NCBI RefSeq assembly: GCF_021134715.1
Contig: NC_060023.1
Location: 620,001-684,000 of the forward strand
Origin: Daphnia pulex
Taxonomy: Eukaryota; Arthropoda; Branchiopoda; Diplostraca; Daphniidae
Length of the DNA: 64,000 nt
Direction: 5' to 3'
Under the pieces are notes generated by a model that was given only the letters and a program-made list of their open reading frames with translations, did not search any database and was not told the DNA's origin. Of the stretch, positions 24,111 to 36,762 are shown piece by piece (position 1 is the first letter of the stretch; each line of letters opens with the position of its first letter). A program made the position numbers and the translations under genes.

Positions 24111-26101
24111 TTAGTTTAATTCTGTTGGTTCAGTTTGTTGAATTTCTTCTTTGTCCCAGGGCTGGCGCTCGGTGGAGCCGAACAGGAGGAAGACGAAGGC
24201 GTCGATGACCAATATGGAAGAGCACAGAAGGAAAGCGATCCGCCATTGACTCAGAGTTTGCTGGAGTGTGATGGAAATGATTGTGTTATTATTATATTAT
24301 TCTTTCAAAACCATAAAAACTCATCGACTTGTTATTTTTTTTACCTGGGCTTCCGTCAATGAAGCAACCACCAGAGGCGCTAGCCAACTGTTAACGGAAG
24401 CCAAACCGCTAATTATTCCGTAGATTGTCCCTGAGAAATTCGGCGCCATGTCCAAATGGTTGATGAGAAAACCGCTATTAAATGATCATTCCGTTTTTCT
24501 TTTTAGTTTTTTTTAAAAATAGATGGAGATGAATTTTAACTAATTTCTTTACCTGAAAACGGCACCTTGGAGACCGACGGCCAGGACCAGGAGAATCAGA
24601 GTTGACAGGCGATCGCAGCCAGTAAATGAGACCATCAATAAACAGAGAGCCGGGCCCAGTTTAGCTGTCAAATGAATCGGTTTTGACATTTAGTGGCGTT
24701 GTAGAGATAAAAATAATAAGGAATGTGTAACTATGTTTTTTGGTTTTGTTTGTGGCAATTTGACACTTGAATGGAATGTGTAACACGCACCGCTAGGTGT
24801 CACTCGTCACCAACAACATACCGACAGAGTTGGCCGTTTTTCGAATGACATTGGTCGAGGCCCAACCTTTTCGGGCCGTTAAATCGGCGAATTGGGCCAC
24901 CAAGAGACTCAAGATCCACATGACCAAATAGGGGAGAGCCGACAGCAACGCGTTCTGCATATTTCCTCGGCAAATTTTAGACAAACAGACAACAAAAGAA
25001 AGTTTGGGGGCGATGAAACTCACACGCTTTTCATGTCAAAGTGGAGAATGGTCTTCATGTAAATGGGCAGTTGGGTAATCAACATATAAAATGCCCAGTT
25101 GTTTCCAAGAGTGGACACCAACAGGGCCCAGCAGGGGACCGAAGTTGCAATGGACTTCCAGGGCACTGCCAATGCCTGGCAATAAAAACAGCTCACAGCA
25201 TGTAAAAGTACATAAACATAACTTTACGATTGTTTTCTGCACACACACACACACTCAGGCACACCTTGTTGGCTGGTGTGAAAGTTGAACTTTTTATGTA
25301 TTCCCTTTCCTTTGCAGAAATTCTTGGGTGCAGTTCAGGTGAATCGTAAACCACATGGAGCCAGGCAGCAACCACAACCACAGCCAGGGACCCTTGGATG
25401 TAAAACACAGCCTCCCAGCCCAGGGAATCTGCAATGAGCCCGCTGCAAGTGATGCCGAGAACTGTCCCCACCTGAGCCCCTGAAAATATAAAAGTGGTGA
25501 TGCTGCTCCTCTCCCCCGTTGGGGCCCATTTTGCTACCAATGGCTGAATGGATGGGACAATCACCCCCTATTTGGTAGCAAGACATATAAACACACGATA
25601 TCCTTTTTATTACATATTAACTGACTTTGTTTGCTTTTCCCAGATTTTAAGTGTCACCTGTGCCAATCCGAGCAGAATTCTCCCAGCTATGAAAAATTCA
25701 GTTCCAGACCTGGCCAAAATGGGGAGGCAAACCGTGACGAGGCCAGCTGTCATTTGCGCACCGGCGAACATGTATTTGGTACCGAATTTCTCGGCTATCC
25801 TCCCTCCGATCAGCTGGGTGACGATGTAGCCCCAAAAGAAGGAAACAGACACGAGCGATTGGATCTTCTCGTCCCACACAAACTCTCCATCATCCTGCTG
25901 GTCAGCGTCAGGATAAGCGGCTTGTTCCTCTTCTGGTTGGCCGCATTCCTGAGCCGTCGTGACGTTGGTGTGCGGAATGGCCGTATAATTGACCATGGCC
26001 ACGATGACAATGTTGACATTCAAGCGGATCATGTACACGTAAAAGAAATTGAGAAAAGCCACAAAGGCCACCGCGTAACGGGCTGGAATACCTTCCAACA
26101 T
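24111..26101 (-). CDS. SLC17-type anion/phosphate transporter, copy A
   Basis: Membrane transporter of the major facilitator superfamily, SLC17 branch (type I Na/phosphate, sialin and vesicular carriers), moving organic or inorganic anions. Seven exons (25658-26101, 25265-25567, 25026-25175, 24822-24954, 24553-24664, 24345-24474, 24111-24260) give 473 residues, normal for the family. Landmarks are the opening MLEGIPARYAVAFVAFLNFF (helix 1), a glycosylable loop with NYT and NVT, FFWGYIVTQLIGGRIAEKFG (the helix 2-3 loop signature), VPSIQPLVAKWAPTGERS and, near the end, LINHLDMAPNFSGTIYG. The start follows from alignment with copy B. It lies head to tail with copy B, and the two differ in intron layout. 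Substrate and membrane (plasma or vesicle) cannot be read from sequence. Confidence 0.9.
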
Positions 26102-26312
26102 TTTCTCTCTAAAGAATCTTTTGAATTCACAGGGTCATCTCAACTGTTGTGGCCACTGGTTTTTGGTCAGCCAAGTACACACACCCCCTCAAAAATAAGA
26201 TTGTTACCCGAGATTGTTCCATCTAGGGAAAGAGGGTCGTTTTCCGGTTGAAATTGGAGACCAGCCCATTGATCGTTCCAAAGGTTATTTACAGTTTTTT
26301 GGGGCTTGACGT

Positions 26313-26318
26313 TTTATT
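26313..26318 (-). terminator. Probable poly(A) signal of SLC17 copy B
   Basis: AATAAA on the minus strand, 64 bases past the stop codon of copy B (26382-26384). Confidence 0.5.
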
Positions 26319-26381
26319 AGAAAAAAGAGTATTTATATTTCCTCAATAAAATTCTGGTGCCGAAAAAGTGGCAATGGTTTT

Positions 26382-28436
26382 TTAAGCTGTCGATAATGTT
26401 ACAGATTTCAGCAGCTGGTGTTTACTGGATGGAGCCTCGCCGACGACCGTTTCCTCTTCTCCCACTGCCCTGTCCCAGTCTTGCCGCTCGGTGGAGCCCA
26501 GCACGATGAAAATGATGGCGTTGGCGGTCAAGATGCCGGCGCATAGCAGAAAAGCGATTCGCCAACGAGCCAAAGTTTGCTGGAAAAAAAAAAGAAAAAA
26601 AAGAGAAAATTGATGTGGCGGAACTCGTCGAAAGAAAAAAAAAAATGGAATTTAGAAATCTACTTCTGCTTCGGTTAGTGTGGCGACGACAAGTGGTGCT
26701 ACCCAACTGCTGATGCAGGCCACTCCCGCCACTAGACCGTACAGCGTTCCGGCGAAATTGGGCGCTAGATCCAGGTGGTTAATCAGGATACCGCTATAAG
26801 AGGCGCCCAACAGACCCACTGCCAAAGTCAACATGACCAGCGTCCAGTAACGATCGCATCCGATGAACGAAACGATCGTCAAACAAAGTGCTGGCCCGCA
26901 AAATGCTGGAATTTTTTAAAACAAGGTTTTAATTTTGACCGCTAGGTGGCTACAGGATTTTATAAAAGGTTTTAAATTTTGACCGCTAGGTGGATGCATG
27001 AAACGTGGGACGGATTGTTATTTAATTTATTCAAAGGCTTTTGGCGGACTTTTGTTAACTTGTTTCTTATTTACCTATCGTGTTAAATGTTTTCCGAGTT
27101 GTGTTGATGGAAACCCACTGTCGTTTTACCACCATGTCAGCGATTTTTGCCACGACTATACTGAAGATCCACATGAGTAGCCAAGGTAAAGCAGACAGCA
27201 TTGAATTCTAGATTGCATGACCAATTATGAATGTAAATAGTTTCAGCATAGTATTTAAGGAAGACTTACGCTTTTCAAGTCAAAGTGCATAATGTTCCTC
27301 ATGTAAATTGGTAGCTCAGTCAGCAACATGTAGAATGCCCAGTTGTATCCCAGTGTGGCAGAGAGTAAAGCCCAGCAAGGTGGAGACTTAATAATGGCCA
27401 TCCATGGCACGCGTAACTTCTGAATATAGTTAACAAAATGTTTTACAATTATGAAACCTTTGTAAGTGACTAAATACTCTAGCATTTTTCGCTGAAATTG
27501 TTGTTGATTCAATGTATTCCCGTTCTTGTCTAGATATCCTGGGATGTAGTGCTGGTGAATCGTAAATGAAGAAAAGCCAAGCACTGACAACAATTACAGA
27601 TAGTGATCCTTCAATGTAGAACACAGCCTCCCAGCCCAAAGAATCTGCCATCATTCCACTGAAAACTGTTCCAAGGATGGTTCCCATCTGGCTGCCTGAG
27701 AAGATGAAAGTTGCAAAACTGTTTCGTTCTGATTCTGGTGCCCACCTAGCCACCAAGGGTTGCATAGATGGAACCAAAGCTCCCTGACAGATGGTAAAAT
27801 AGATCAATTTCATGCATATTTAAAATCTGTACTAATCATGTATTCACCTGTGCTAGACCAAGCATGACTCTTCCCATTATGAAGAATTCGACTCCAAAAC
27901 TTGCTAGAAATGGCAAGCAAACTGTCACAATGCCAACCGTGATTTGCAACGAGGCAAACAAGTATTTCGTCCCGATTCTTTCTGCCAGCCTCCCGCCCGT
28001 CAACTGCGTGATGATGTAGCCCCAAAAGAAAGAGCCGGAAACAAGCGACTGGAGTCGCTCATCCCATTCAAATTCACCTTCCTGTGAAAAACAAAATGGT
28101 ATACAAAGAATTCTTCTATTCAAATTAGTAGTGGAATAGTACCGAAACATCCGGACTGGTTTCTGTGTTGTTTTCGACTACTACGTCATAGCCGCACTCG
28201 TCTGCGGTTGTTATGTTTGTGTGCGGAATAGCCGTGTAGTTGACCATAGCCACGATAACAATGTTGACATTCAGCCTGAGCATATAGACGTATATAAAGT
28301 TGAGAAAGGCCACAGTGGCAACGGCGTACCGGGTGGGAATCCCGACTGTAATTAATTTAACTTAGCAATTAATAAGAAATATCTAGTTTCTATTTATTTA
28401 ATTCTTACCTTTTTGAAGTTTTTGCCAGTCCAGCAT
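26382..28436 (-). CDS. SLC17-type anion/phosphate transporter, copy B
   Basis: Tandem paralogue of copy A. Eight exons (28409-28436, 28143-28345, 27848-28081, 27478-27783, 27270-27419, 27075-27207, 26664-26905, 26382-26579) give 497 residues. The start is MLDWQKLQK in a 28-bp exon that copy A lacks. Then come helix 1 (GIPTRYAVATVAFLNFIYVY), FFWGYIITQLTGGRLAERIG, VPSMQPLVARWAPESERNSF and LINHLDLAPNFAGTLYG. The C-terminus is 16 residues longer than in A. Relative to A it has two extra introns in the N-terminal third and lacks the intron that splits the SGxLINHLD region. The donor of exon 4 (AGA|GTATTT) is weak. SLC17 membership is secure, and the transported anion is unknown. Confidence 0.9.
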
Positions 28437-29743
28437 TTTGTCTTGCTTGGGTTTCTTGTCTGCGAAACCTAAACACGGCTAGACAAACCGGTTTCTTATG
28501 GTTCCATTTAGATTGTGTTCGAATTTTGGTTATTGGACTCCTAACTGGTCGTTATCTGTCTCGATCGCTCTGTCTAGTCAAGTCCTTGTTTCCTTCCTAC
28601 ATAAATTGACCTTGCTCAATGGCCGTTGACATGTGGATTTTTATAAAGTTAAAGGTTCACTTGGCAATTTTATCGTTAGGGACATATTAATTCAATTAAA
28701 AATGCAATCAAACACTAGGACGAAGCGGAAACTTTCGACAGTTACGTTTCAATTTCGTTTTGGGTTTCAATTTCCGGTTTCGTATTATCGTTATGATTTC
28801 ATTGTTGATTAGATAAGAAATATTTCGCTACATTTGTTAACCGTTTGTGAAATTTTTCCTAACAAGAAATTTGAAAAGTCAAGTCGAGTTTACTTTTAAT
28901 CGACGAAATTTCATTTAATTCCTTTTTCTTACGATAACGATTTCAAAACGGCTTAGTAGTTATCTGCTCAATTTCTGGGGTTATAAGGCAACAACTGCGC
29001 ATCGGATTTGTGTTTCATTATCGAATCTTTTGTGATTACTCAAATTTCGAAATAAAAATAAAAATGAGCCAATATTTGAGCTTGAACGGGATGGGTTTTT
29101 AATATTTGCTCGGTTTTCCCGTGCAGGGGGGATTGAAGCGGTTTATTTTGATGAGTCACTTTGATGCCAAAACGTGTTGACAAAAGTGTTTACATCGATT
29201 GGGATAGAGGGGATTTTCGTACTAACTCTCCTGGCCATTAATACCCAGTCGGTGCTCGGGCAAATCGCCCTAGTGATTTACGATGTTAGCTAAATTAAAG
29301 AAACACGCACGAATAGTGGTGGGAAAACCAAAATGGGAAAGTACGTCCTTTCATTTCGTGTCAGTTGTCACTTTATTTGCTTTCTTGATAAATGTTGCGC
29401 TATGTGATAGAAGTTAAGTCAAACGCGTTCTAATACGCAATAATTCAAATAGTTATAAGGGTATACCTATAACTGTTGCGCCAATTTTGAAATAGTGATG
29501 AGCGCTGGGCTTTGACTTATTATAATTATTTTATTAATTTAGCAAACGGTTTAATTCATGGATCAAACCTATTACATAATAGATTGCTACACATGTTGAT
29601 TGATTATCTTTATCAGAAGTATTAAGAAATAAGCTCGTCTGCCATTTTCTGTAAATAAAGCGGTCTGATGTTAATACCGCAATTTGGAATTTCCCGATTT
29701 ATTATTATCGCTTATCTTCATTTGCCACCCATAATTTGCGATT
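28437..29743. other. Divergent intergenic region between SLC17 B and DHRS4-like 1
   Basis: The two genes start head to head across 1.37 kb, so promoters for both should lie here. The only clear signal is the TATA box of the reductase, at the right end. Otherwise this is AT-rich DNA with no gene. Confidence 0.45.
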
Positions 29744-29751
29744 TATAAATA
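29744..29751 (+). promoter_or_regulatory. TATA box of DHRS4-like gene 1
   Basis: TATAAATA, 66 bases before the ATG at 29810. A TATA box sits at a comparable distance upstream of the third array member, and a somewhat more distant one upstream of the second. Confidence 0.65.
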
Positions 29752-29809
29752 GCCGTGCATTGAGAACGAAAGTCAAGACTTCTTGTAATTTCTCTCAAAC
29801 GATTTCACG

Positions 29810-31013
29810 ATGCTGAAGTCTACGACTCATGTCTTGACTCGTCGCTTCCTTTTGTCTAACCAGGACGTCAGGCAAATTGGAACAGCCGCTGAAGTTGCCC
29901 GCCAAAGGAGATCATTAAAGGACCGTGTGGCTGTCATTACCGCATCCACCGATGGGTCAGTTCAATTTTCTTGATTGATTGGCGGCCATTTACTAATCGA
30001 TTTCATTGTTCTTTTGAAACAGAATTGGATTCGCCATGGCCCAGCGTTTGGCCGTCGACGGAGCTCACGTCGTCATTAGTAGCCGCCACCAGAAAAATGT
30101 TGACGAAGCTCTTGCCAAGTTGAAAAGCGAAGGACTGTCCGTTTCGGGAATGGTTTGTCACGCCGGTGTCAAGGAAGACCGAACTAGGCTCATCGAAAAG
30201 ACTGTGGCTGAATTTGGAGGATTCGATATTTTGATTTCTAATGCCGCAGTGAATCCAGGTGGCGTTAAGCGCCTATTGAATGTAATTGCGCAGTCGATTA
30301 ATTCTTTGAAGTCTTTAACACTAATTCTAATCCCATCTATTTCTAATTTCCTAGTGTACTGAGGACGTTTGGGATAAGATATTTGACGTCAACGTCAAGT
30401 CATCGTTCTTTTTGGCCAAAGAAGCTCTTCCGCACATGGAAAAGAGAGGCAAAGCCTCCATTATTTTCAATTCATCGATCCTGGGTTACACACCAAACTG
30501 CGGGGTAAGCCTATTGGGAATTATTTCATATTTGTGTTGCATACTTTCCTAATTTGCAAATTGCTTAGATTGATTTTATGGGGGCTTATGCGTTGAGCAA
30601 AACGGCTGTCCTCGGCTTAACCAAGTTAATGGCAATGGAATTGGGTCCCAGAGGAGTCAGAGTGAATTGCATCTGCCCAGGTCTGATTGACACACGGTTC
30701 GGCTCAGCGGTAAGAACAATTAGTTTCACGCAAATGGAAATGTAGTTTAAATTGTACATGTGAATTTAGATCACCCAGGATGAGAGATCAAAGCAATTAA
30801 TGCAAATAAATTGCCCTCTGCAAAGGTTGTTGCATATTACAGCATATTCTGTGAGATTATATGAAAGTTAGACTTTCTTATTTTATTATGACATGCAGGA
30901 ACGGAATGCCGGAAGAGATGGCGGGGTTGGCTTCATTTTTAGCATCCGATGACTCGTCGTACATTACCGGAAGCAACATTGTCGCTGCTGGTGGAATCCA
31001 GTCCTCGTTTTAA
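29810..31013 (+). CDS. DHRS4: DHRS4-like carbonyl reductase, copy 1
   Basis: Short-chain dehydrogenase/reductase of the DHRS4 family: NADPH-dependent reduction of ketones, aldehydes and retinal to alcohols. Six exons (29810-29955, 30023-30281, 30355-30504, 30569-30709, 30770-30825, 30899-31013) encode 288 residues. Visible motifs are the cofactor loop TASTDGIGF, SNAAVNP, Asn in FDVNVKSSF, Ser in NSSILGY, the catalytic pair Y192 and K196 (GAYALSK), and [14 protein letters not shown]. The N-terminus ([16 protein letters not shown]) is Arg-rich and amphipathic, like a mitochondrial presequence. The C-terminus is SSF, without the peroxisomal SRL-type signal of vertebrate DHRS4. It carries one extra codon before intron 2 (donor GTAATT) relative to the other two copies. 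Confidence 0.92.
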
Positions 31014-32182
31014 TTCCCATCGTTACATTGCATCTATTTAGCGTGACCTTAAACTGTATATTGTTATCTTTCAGATACAATATCTTACAATTCAGTTTTA
31101 TCATACAAAATCAGTTAATAGGGAATACAAATTTAAAAAAAATTGTAATCAAGAAATTTGTGACCTTATGTGTTGCTTTTGTTTCTATGGTAAGCTTGAT
31201 TTTAAGATCTTGTATCGGGCAGATAACAATATACTGATTGGATGCAAGTTTTTTAAAATTATTTGGTGGTTAATTTTTACTTTACACTATTAAAATCCAC
31301 ATATTCTTAAAATCAGGTTTCATAGTAACTAACAAAATAAGGTTTTGTCATCTTGGTTAAAGTTGAATTTGGAAAAACCTTAAGTCGCCTACGAAACTGG
31401 ACTTTAACGACTTGGAAGATAATTTGGCAGTAATTTGAAGGTAATTTTAGCAGTCTACGTGCGTCCCATTTTAACTGCATTTACTTAACATTCATTTAAA
31501 CTACGGCAAATCGGGTTTGACAGTGGATAACCTTTTTAATTGTGAATCTAATTTGAACTATAGGATCGAGACTTTTTCCTAATTTGACCTGATGACGATG
31601 TCGGCCTAACACTTTGATATCGCCCATTGGTTCGCAGTTCACTGAAGGTAGGCTAGCCATCCATATTTCATAATATTATGGGCAAATCCCATGCGTCAAG
31701 GCCATTCGTTTCGGGTTTTACACATGGATTAGACATCATAAAAGAGATAACTGCTGTGTCGTTCCGTTGACGTAACAACGTACATATCTTCCATTTCATA
31801 ATACCTAAACAACTTATTGGTTTTCCCCTTTCTATCTTAGTTCGTTTCGTGCAACTAGAAGCAACAAATGGGTGGGTTTTCCCAGTCAGGTCTCAGATTA
31901 ATGGCTCCTTATTTTTATTAACACGCATATTGGTTAGCTATATTTTCCTTTGGGTCCAGCCTGCGACTATGCGATTGACAATCAAATTTACATATCAAGG
32001 GTCATTTGAATCCATAAAGGACAAATCGTAAAAATCAATTGGGAAAACCCAATAACCCTACGCCTGAGAACGATTTGACCCACGATTGTATTCGTATAGC
32101 CTGTTTGATTTCCAGTCCGATTAAACAAACAGTATGGAAAATAGAGGGGTTCCCTGGCTTATCTTGAACATTTTCCTGGTTG
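31014..32182. other. Intergenic DNA between DHRS4-like 1 and 2
   Basis: This contains the 3' UTR of copy 1 and the upstream region of copy 2. No gene or obvious repeat is seen. Confidence 0.4.
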
Positions 32183-32190
32183 TATATAAG
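32183..32190 (+). promoter_or_regulatory. TATA box of DHRS4-like gene 2
   Basis: TATATAAG, 131 bases before the ATG at 32314. The 5' UTR would be longer than in the other two copies. Confidence 0.5.
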
Positions 32191-32313
32191 TGCTGGTAGT
32201 GAAAAGAACAAGAGCAACACAATTCCTTCTCGCTTATAACACATTACAGCATCTGACTTTCAGAGTTCTTTAATTCAAATCTTTCTCTTTAAGTTCTCTC
32301 AAACAATTTCAAA

Positions 32314-33517
32314 ATGTTGAAAACTACTTCGCTTTTGTCTCGTCGCTTCCTTTTGTCCAGCCAAGATGTCAGGAAAATTGGTACAGCCGCTGAAGCAGCC
32401 CGCCAAAGGAGATCCTTGCAGGGCCGTGTAGCGGTCATCACCGCATCCACCGATGGGTAAGTTCAATTTTCTTGATTCATTGGCGACCATTTACTAATCG
32501 ATTTCATTGTTCTTTTGAAACAGAATTGGATTCGCCATGGCCCAGCGTTTGGCCGTCGATGGAGCTCACGTTGTCATTAGTAGCCGCCACCAGAAAAATG
32601 TTGACGAAGCTCTTGCCAAGTTGAAAAGCGAAGGACTATCCGTTTCCGGAATGGTTTGTCACGCCGGTGTCAAGGAAGACCGAACTCGACTCCTCGAAAA
32701 GACAGCGGCCGAATTTGGCGGATTTGATATTTTGATTTCTAATGCCGCTGTTAATCCTGATTCAGGCCGTCTGATGAAAGTAAGTCGTTTACAGCGAGTT
32801 ACTCTGTCCGTTATTCTAATTTTCTTTTCTTATCTCTCAGTGCACTGAGGAAGTTTGGGATAAGATTTTCGACACCAACGTCAAATCTTCTTTCTTCTTG
32901 GCTAAAGAAGCTCTTCCGCACATGGAAAAGAGAGGCAAAGCTTCAATTATTTTCATTTCTTCTATTGGCGGCTACCTCCCGAATTGCGGGGTAATCAATT
33001 ACAAATTTGATTGCACTTGTCAACACCACAGCTTTGCTGACTTTCGAATATCTATTTGCGTTTAGGTTGAGTTTATGGGAGCTTACGCTCTGAGCAAAAC
33101 AGCTCTTCTAGGATTAACCAAGTTAATGGCAATGGAATTGGGCCCCAGGGGAATTCGAGTCAATTGCATTTGCCCAGGACTCATTGAAACCCGTTTCGGC
33201 GATGTGGTAAAGACATTTTATTGGTGCTCTCCAAGTACCCTCAATTATTTAATTTGACATTTGTTATTTTGTGGTCTAGATCACTGGCGATAAGAGAACA
33301 CCTAAAATCATGCGTGATAATTGCCCCATGCAAAGGTATTTCATTGCTCATAAGTGCCTAGATCGTTCATAATTCTTATTTATTTTGATTTGATTGATGC
33401 AGAAACGGTAGACCAGAAGAGATGGCGGGTCTGGCTTCATTTTTAGCTTCCGACGACTCGTCGTACATCACTGGAGAAAATATTGTAGCTGCAGGAGGAA
33501 TCCAGTCTTCGTTCTAA
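32314..33517 (+). CDS. DHRS4: DHRS4-like carbonyl reductase, copy 2
   Basis: Second member of the tandem array, with six exons in the same phases (32314-32456, 32524-32779, 32841-32990, 33066-33206, 33280-33335, 33403-33517) and 286 residues. It has [33 protein letters not shown], the catalytic pair Y190 and K194 (GAYALSK), and ends in SSF. The N-terminus [16 protein letters not shown] again resembles a mitochondrial presequence. Intron 1 is nearly the same as that of copy 1, whereas intron 2 is nearly the same as that of copy 3. This suggests sequence exchange within the array. Function is expected to match copy 1. Substrate preference cannot be told from sequence. Confidence 0.92.
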
Positions 33518-35430
33518 ACTTCCCATTACCTTCACGAAACGTTTCGTCACTCCTTAATTTTTGTTTCCTTAATATAAGGCAATATCTTATTACAGCCAAT
33601 CTTCATCGAAACACTTGCTGATTAATGTTCAAGCAATTTTGTCGATCGCGCCAAAATGATCTCCGTTTCAACCTTTTTGGCAATCCATTTAAATTTTACT
33701 TCTTGGCAGTTTCAATAGATGTTGATTCGGCTTTTTCTTTTCCCTCCACAATTTTTCTTTTTCTCCAAGACTCCAACTTTCCCAAACCCAACTGATAACG
33801 TTTTTGACAAAAGAAAGCTTATCAGCTTTTGTTTGTTTTGTTAAAATTGATATGTTAAGATGTTTTTTTTTCGGTTAGATAACAATATACTTATTTATAC
33901 TAATTAGTCTGATATTTTTTTTATTTAATTTCGTTTAAATGGCAACAACGATGTGTTTTTAACAAATTGTTAGCACACTTACCGCTAGGGTGAAAATGGC
34001 GCCAAAATAAATAGGACAGACGACAGAAGTCTGCAATCTGCCGAATCTGCACGTTTATTCACGAGTTGCCGCCATTGCTGTGGGCCATGCTGTGGATCGA
34101 TTCGAGTGTCCATATTTTAATTTTTAATGTGAAACAGTTGCAGTTTCCTATTCGGAAATATTGTTCCAATGTGGTAAGCATTCAACTAGTTATTCGATAA
34201 GATGTGATTACAGTGTTTTAAAATGGCAAATATGTTCTTGGATGTTGAAAGCATGTTGGAAGTTTTACGAATCAACATGGTCCATAATTTGTCCAAGAGT
34301 TTATTGGGACTGACTTAACTGTTGAACTGGGTTAGTTCATGGTGTGGTAATAGAACGAACATGTACAATGACTAATCTCTTATATTTTGGAATTGACAGG
34401 GAAATGATATTCCCATTTCCGACCAGCGTGAATCTTTGACAAAGCTGCACGCCCACTCCACGTGAAATCATCCCGCCACAAGGTAGGAAACCATATTTCA
34501 AAGTTTACTGCGTCAAGGCCTTGATTGAACGTATGGGCATCAAATCTGTTTCATACTCTGTTACCTTATTCAAGACCAGATAATAAGGTTCACTTTTACT
34601 ATTGACGTAACGGAATCGTCAATATTTTGAATTCGACACTGGTTTTTCCTTTTCCAATATTTTTTTTTGTTTCTTTCAATCGATATTTATTTGATTAAAG
34701 AAAATGGTTTAGGTTTTCCCAACAGATAAGCTAAGCTATTTCATAATTTTCAGTTTTCATTTGACTCTAATTTTTATTTGAAGGCTAATAATTGACCAAG
34801 TCTCGACAGCCTTAGTTGATTGTCGGTGATGTAACATTATGATTTTTGTGTTTAAAAAAATCGAGGCCAGACAGCGTGACATAGAAACAATCGATTGCTC
34901 AAGCAGATGAGACATACACACCAAGTTCGTTTTGTGTTTTTAATCATCAACCTAAAACATGGGAGGCTTGTTTGACTCGTGCTGTCTGGACTTTGCACCT
35001 AGATTATGTACCTTTTCCAGTTTTCCTTCTAGTCGGCGACTGTTCGACTTCGATTTTATGATTTTGTTGAACGTTGATTCATCTAATTGTCAATGTTGAT
35101 TCATGGTCACGAAGCTGAGGCGTGTGCAGACGTCAACCCCCCAGTTGGGAAAACCTAAATCAAAAAGTTGGCTTGCCCAGTGACGGATGATTATTGGTCT
35201 GTTGTTGTAATCCAATTTGAAAAATCCACATACACTTTGAATGGGTGGGGACTGTACAGTTTACACGACCGAAATAGTTGGCGCAAATGACTGGGTGTGA
35301 AGTTCATAGCGATAACCGATTGAGTGAGTTGTCTCAGACTTAAAGAGCCACTAGGGGTCGGGTTATCAGCTCCGGGTTTTCCTGATACAGTGTCCGTTAT
35401 CTTCCGGCTGTTTTTTTGACTGGCCATGCG
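33518..35430. other. Intergenic DNA between DHRS4-like 2 and 3
   Basis: About 1.9 kb of AT-rich DNA with 3' UTR and upstream sequence. I found no gene. Short open frames here lack domain content. Confidence 0.4.
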
Positions 35431-35438
35431 TATAAATA
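35431..35438 (+). promoter_or_regulatory. TATA box of DHRS4-like gene 3
   Basis: TATAAATA, 100 bases before the ATG at 35531, in the same form as in copy 1. Confidence 0.65.
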
Positions 35439-35530
35439 AGCCACAGGTAGAGGGAAGAAGACGCAAACATCACCATCACACTGACCAGATCATCTGTTCT
35501 TTTATTAAAGCTCAAGAAAACATTTTCAAG

Positions 35531-36762
35531 ATGCTGAAAACTACTTCACTTTTGTCGCGTCGTTTCCTTCTTTCTTCGGCTGCCAGTGCTGGACAAGATG
35601 TCAGGCAAATGGCCACAGCTTCCGAACTGGCCCGCCAGAGGAGATCCTTGCAGGGCCGTGTGGCCGTCGTCACTGCATCCACCGATGGGTCTGTGTAGAA
35701 TTTTCTTGATTGATTGGCGAATTTTTTACTGATCGATTTCATTGTTGTTTTGAAAACAGAATTGGGTTCGCCATGGCCCAGCGTTTGGCCGTCGATGGAG
35801 CTCACGTTGTCATTAGTAGCCGCAACCAGAAAAATGTCGACGAAGCGCTTGCCAAATTGAAAAGCGAAGGACTGTCCGTTTCGGGAATGGTTTGTCACGC
35901 CGGTGTCAAGGAAGATCGGACTAGGCTCCTCGAAAAAACTGCGGCCGAATTTGGCGGATTCGATATTTTGATTTCCAATGCCGCCGTGAATCCCGATTCA
36001 GGCCGTCTGATGAAAGTAAGTCGTTTACAGCGAGTCACTCTGTCCGTTATTCTAATTTTCTTTTCTTATCTCTCAGTGCACTGAGGAAGTTTGGGATAAG
36101 ATTTTCGACACCAACGTCAAATCTTCTTTCTTTTTGGCTAAAGAAGCTCTTCCGCACATGGAAAAGAGAGGCAAAGCTTCAATTATTTTCATTTCTTCTA
36201 TTGGCGGCTATGCCCCGAATTGCGCGGTAAATTCAAAATTCCTAATTTTAAATTTCCGACTTTTTTAAATAGCGATTAATTTTGATTGCGTTAGATTGAA
36301 TTCATGGGAGCCTATGGTTTGAGCAAAACGGCCGTTCTCGGCTTGACCAAATTAATGGCCATGGAATTGGGTCCCAGGGGAATTCGTGTCAATTGCATTT
36401 GCCCGGGACTCATTGAAACTCGTTTCGGCGATGTGGTAAGGGCTGGCAATTAGGTTGCTTAAAAATAGTCTTACAGTTTGAATATGAAATGAACGTCGTT
36501 TCATCTTGTCTGATTAGATTACCAATGATAAGAGGACCCCAAAACTCATGCATGACAATTGCCCCCTGCAAAGGTACTATTTTTAGTCAAATTTCCGTTG
36601 AGACTGCGTGAGCTCATTATTCACTCGCCATTGTTTTGACTAAATAGAAACGGAAGGCCCGAAGAAATGGCCGGGTTGGCTGCGTTTTTGGCTTCCGATG
36701 ACTCGTCTTACATTACCGGAAGCAACATTGTCGCTGCCGGCGGACTCCAGTCCGGTTTCTAA
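35531..36762 (+). CDS. DHRS4: DHRS4-like carbonyl reductase, copy 3
   Basis: Third array member. Six exons (35531-35688, 35760-36015, 36077-36226, 36295-36435, 36518-36573, 36648-36762) encode 291 residues. The leader is longest here ([20 protein letters not shown]), with the first conserved SDR strand at about residue 43. Motifs are TASTDGIGF (48-56), [23 protein letters not shown] (178-183), and the catalytic Y195 and K199 in GAYGLSK. The C-terminus SGF is not a peroxisomal signal. Exons 2-3 and the 61-bp intron between them match copy 2 almost base for base, while other introns do not. The following gene is convergent. Confidence 0.92.
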
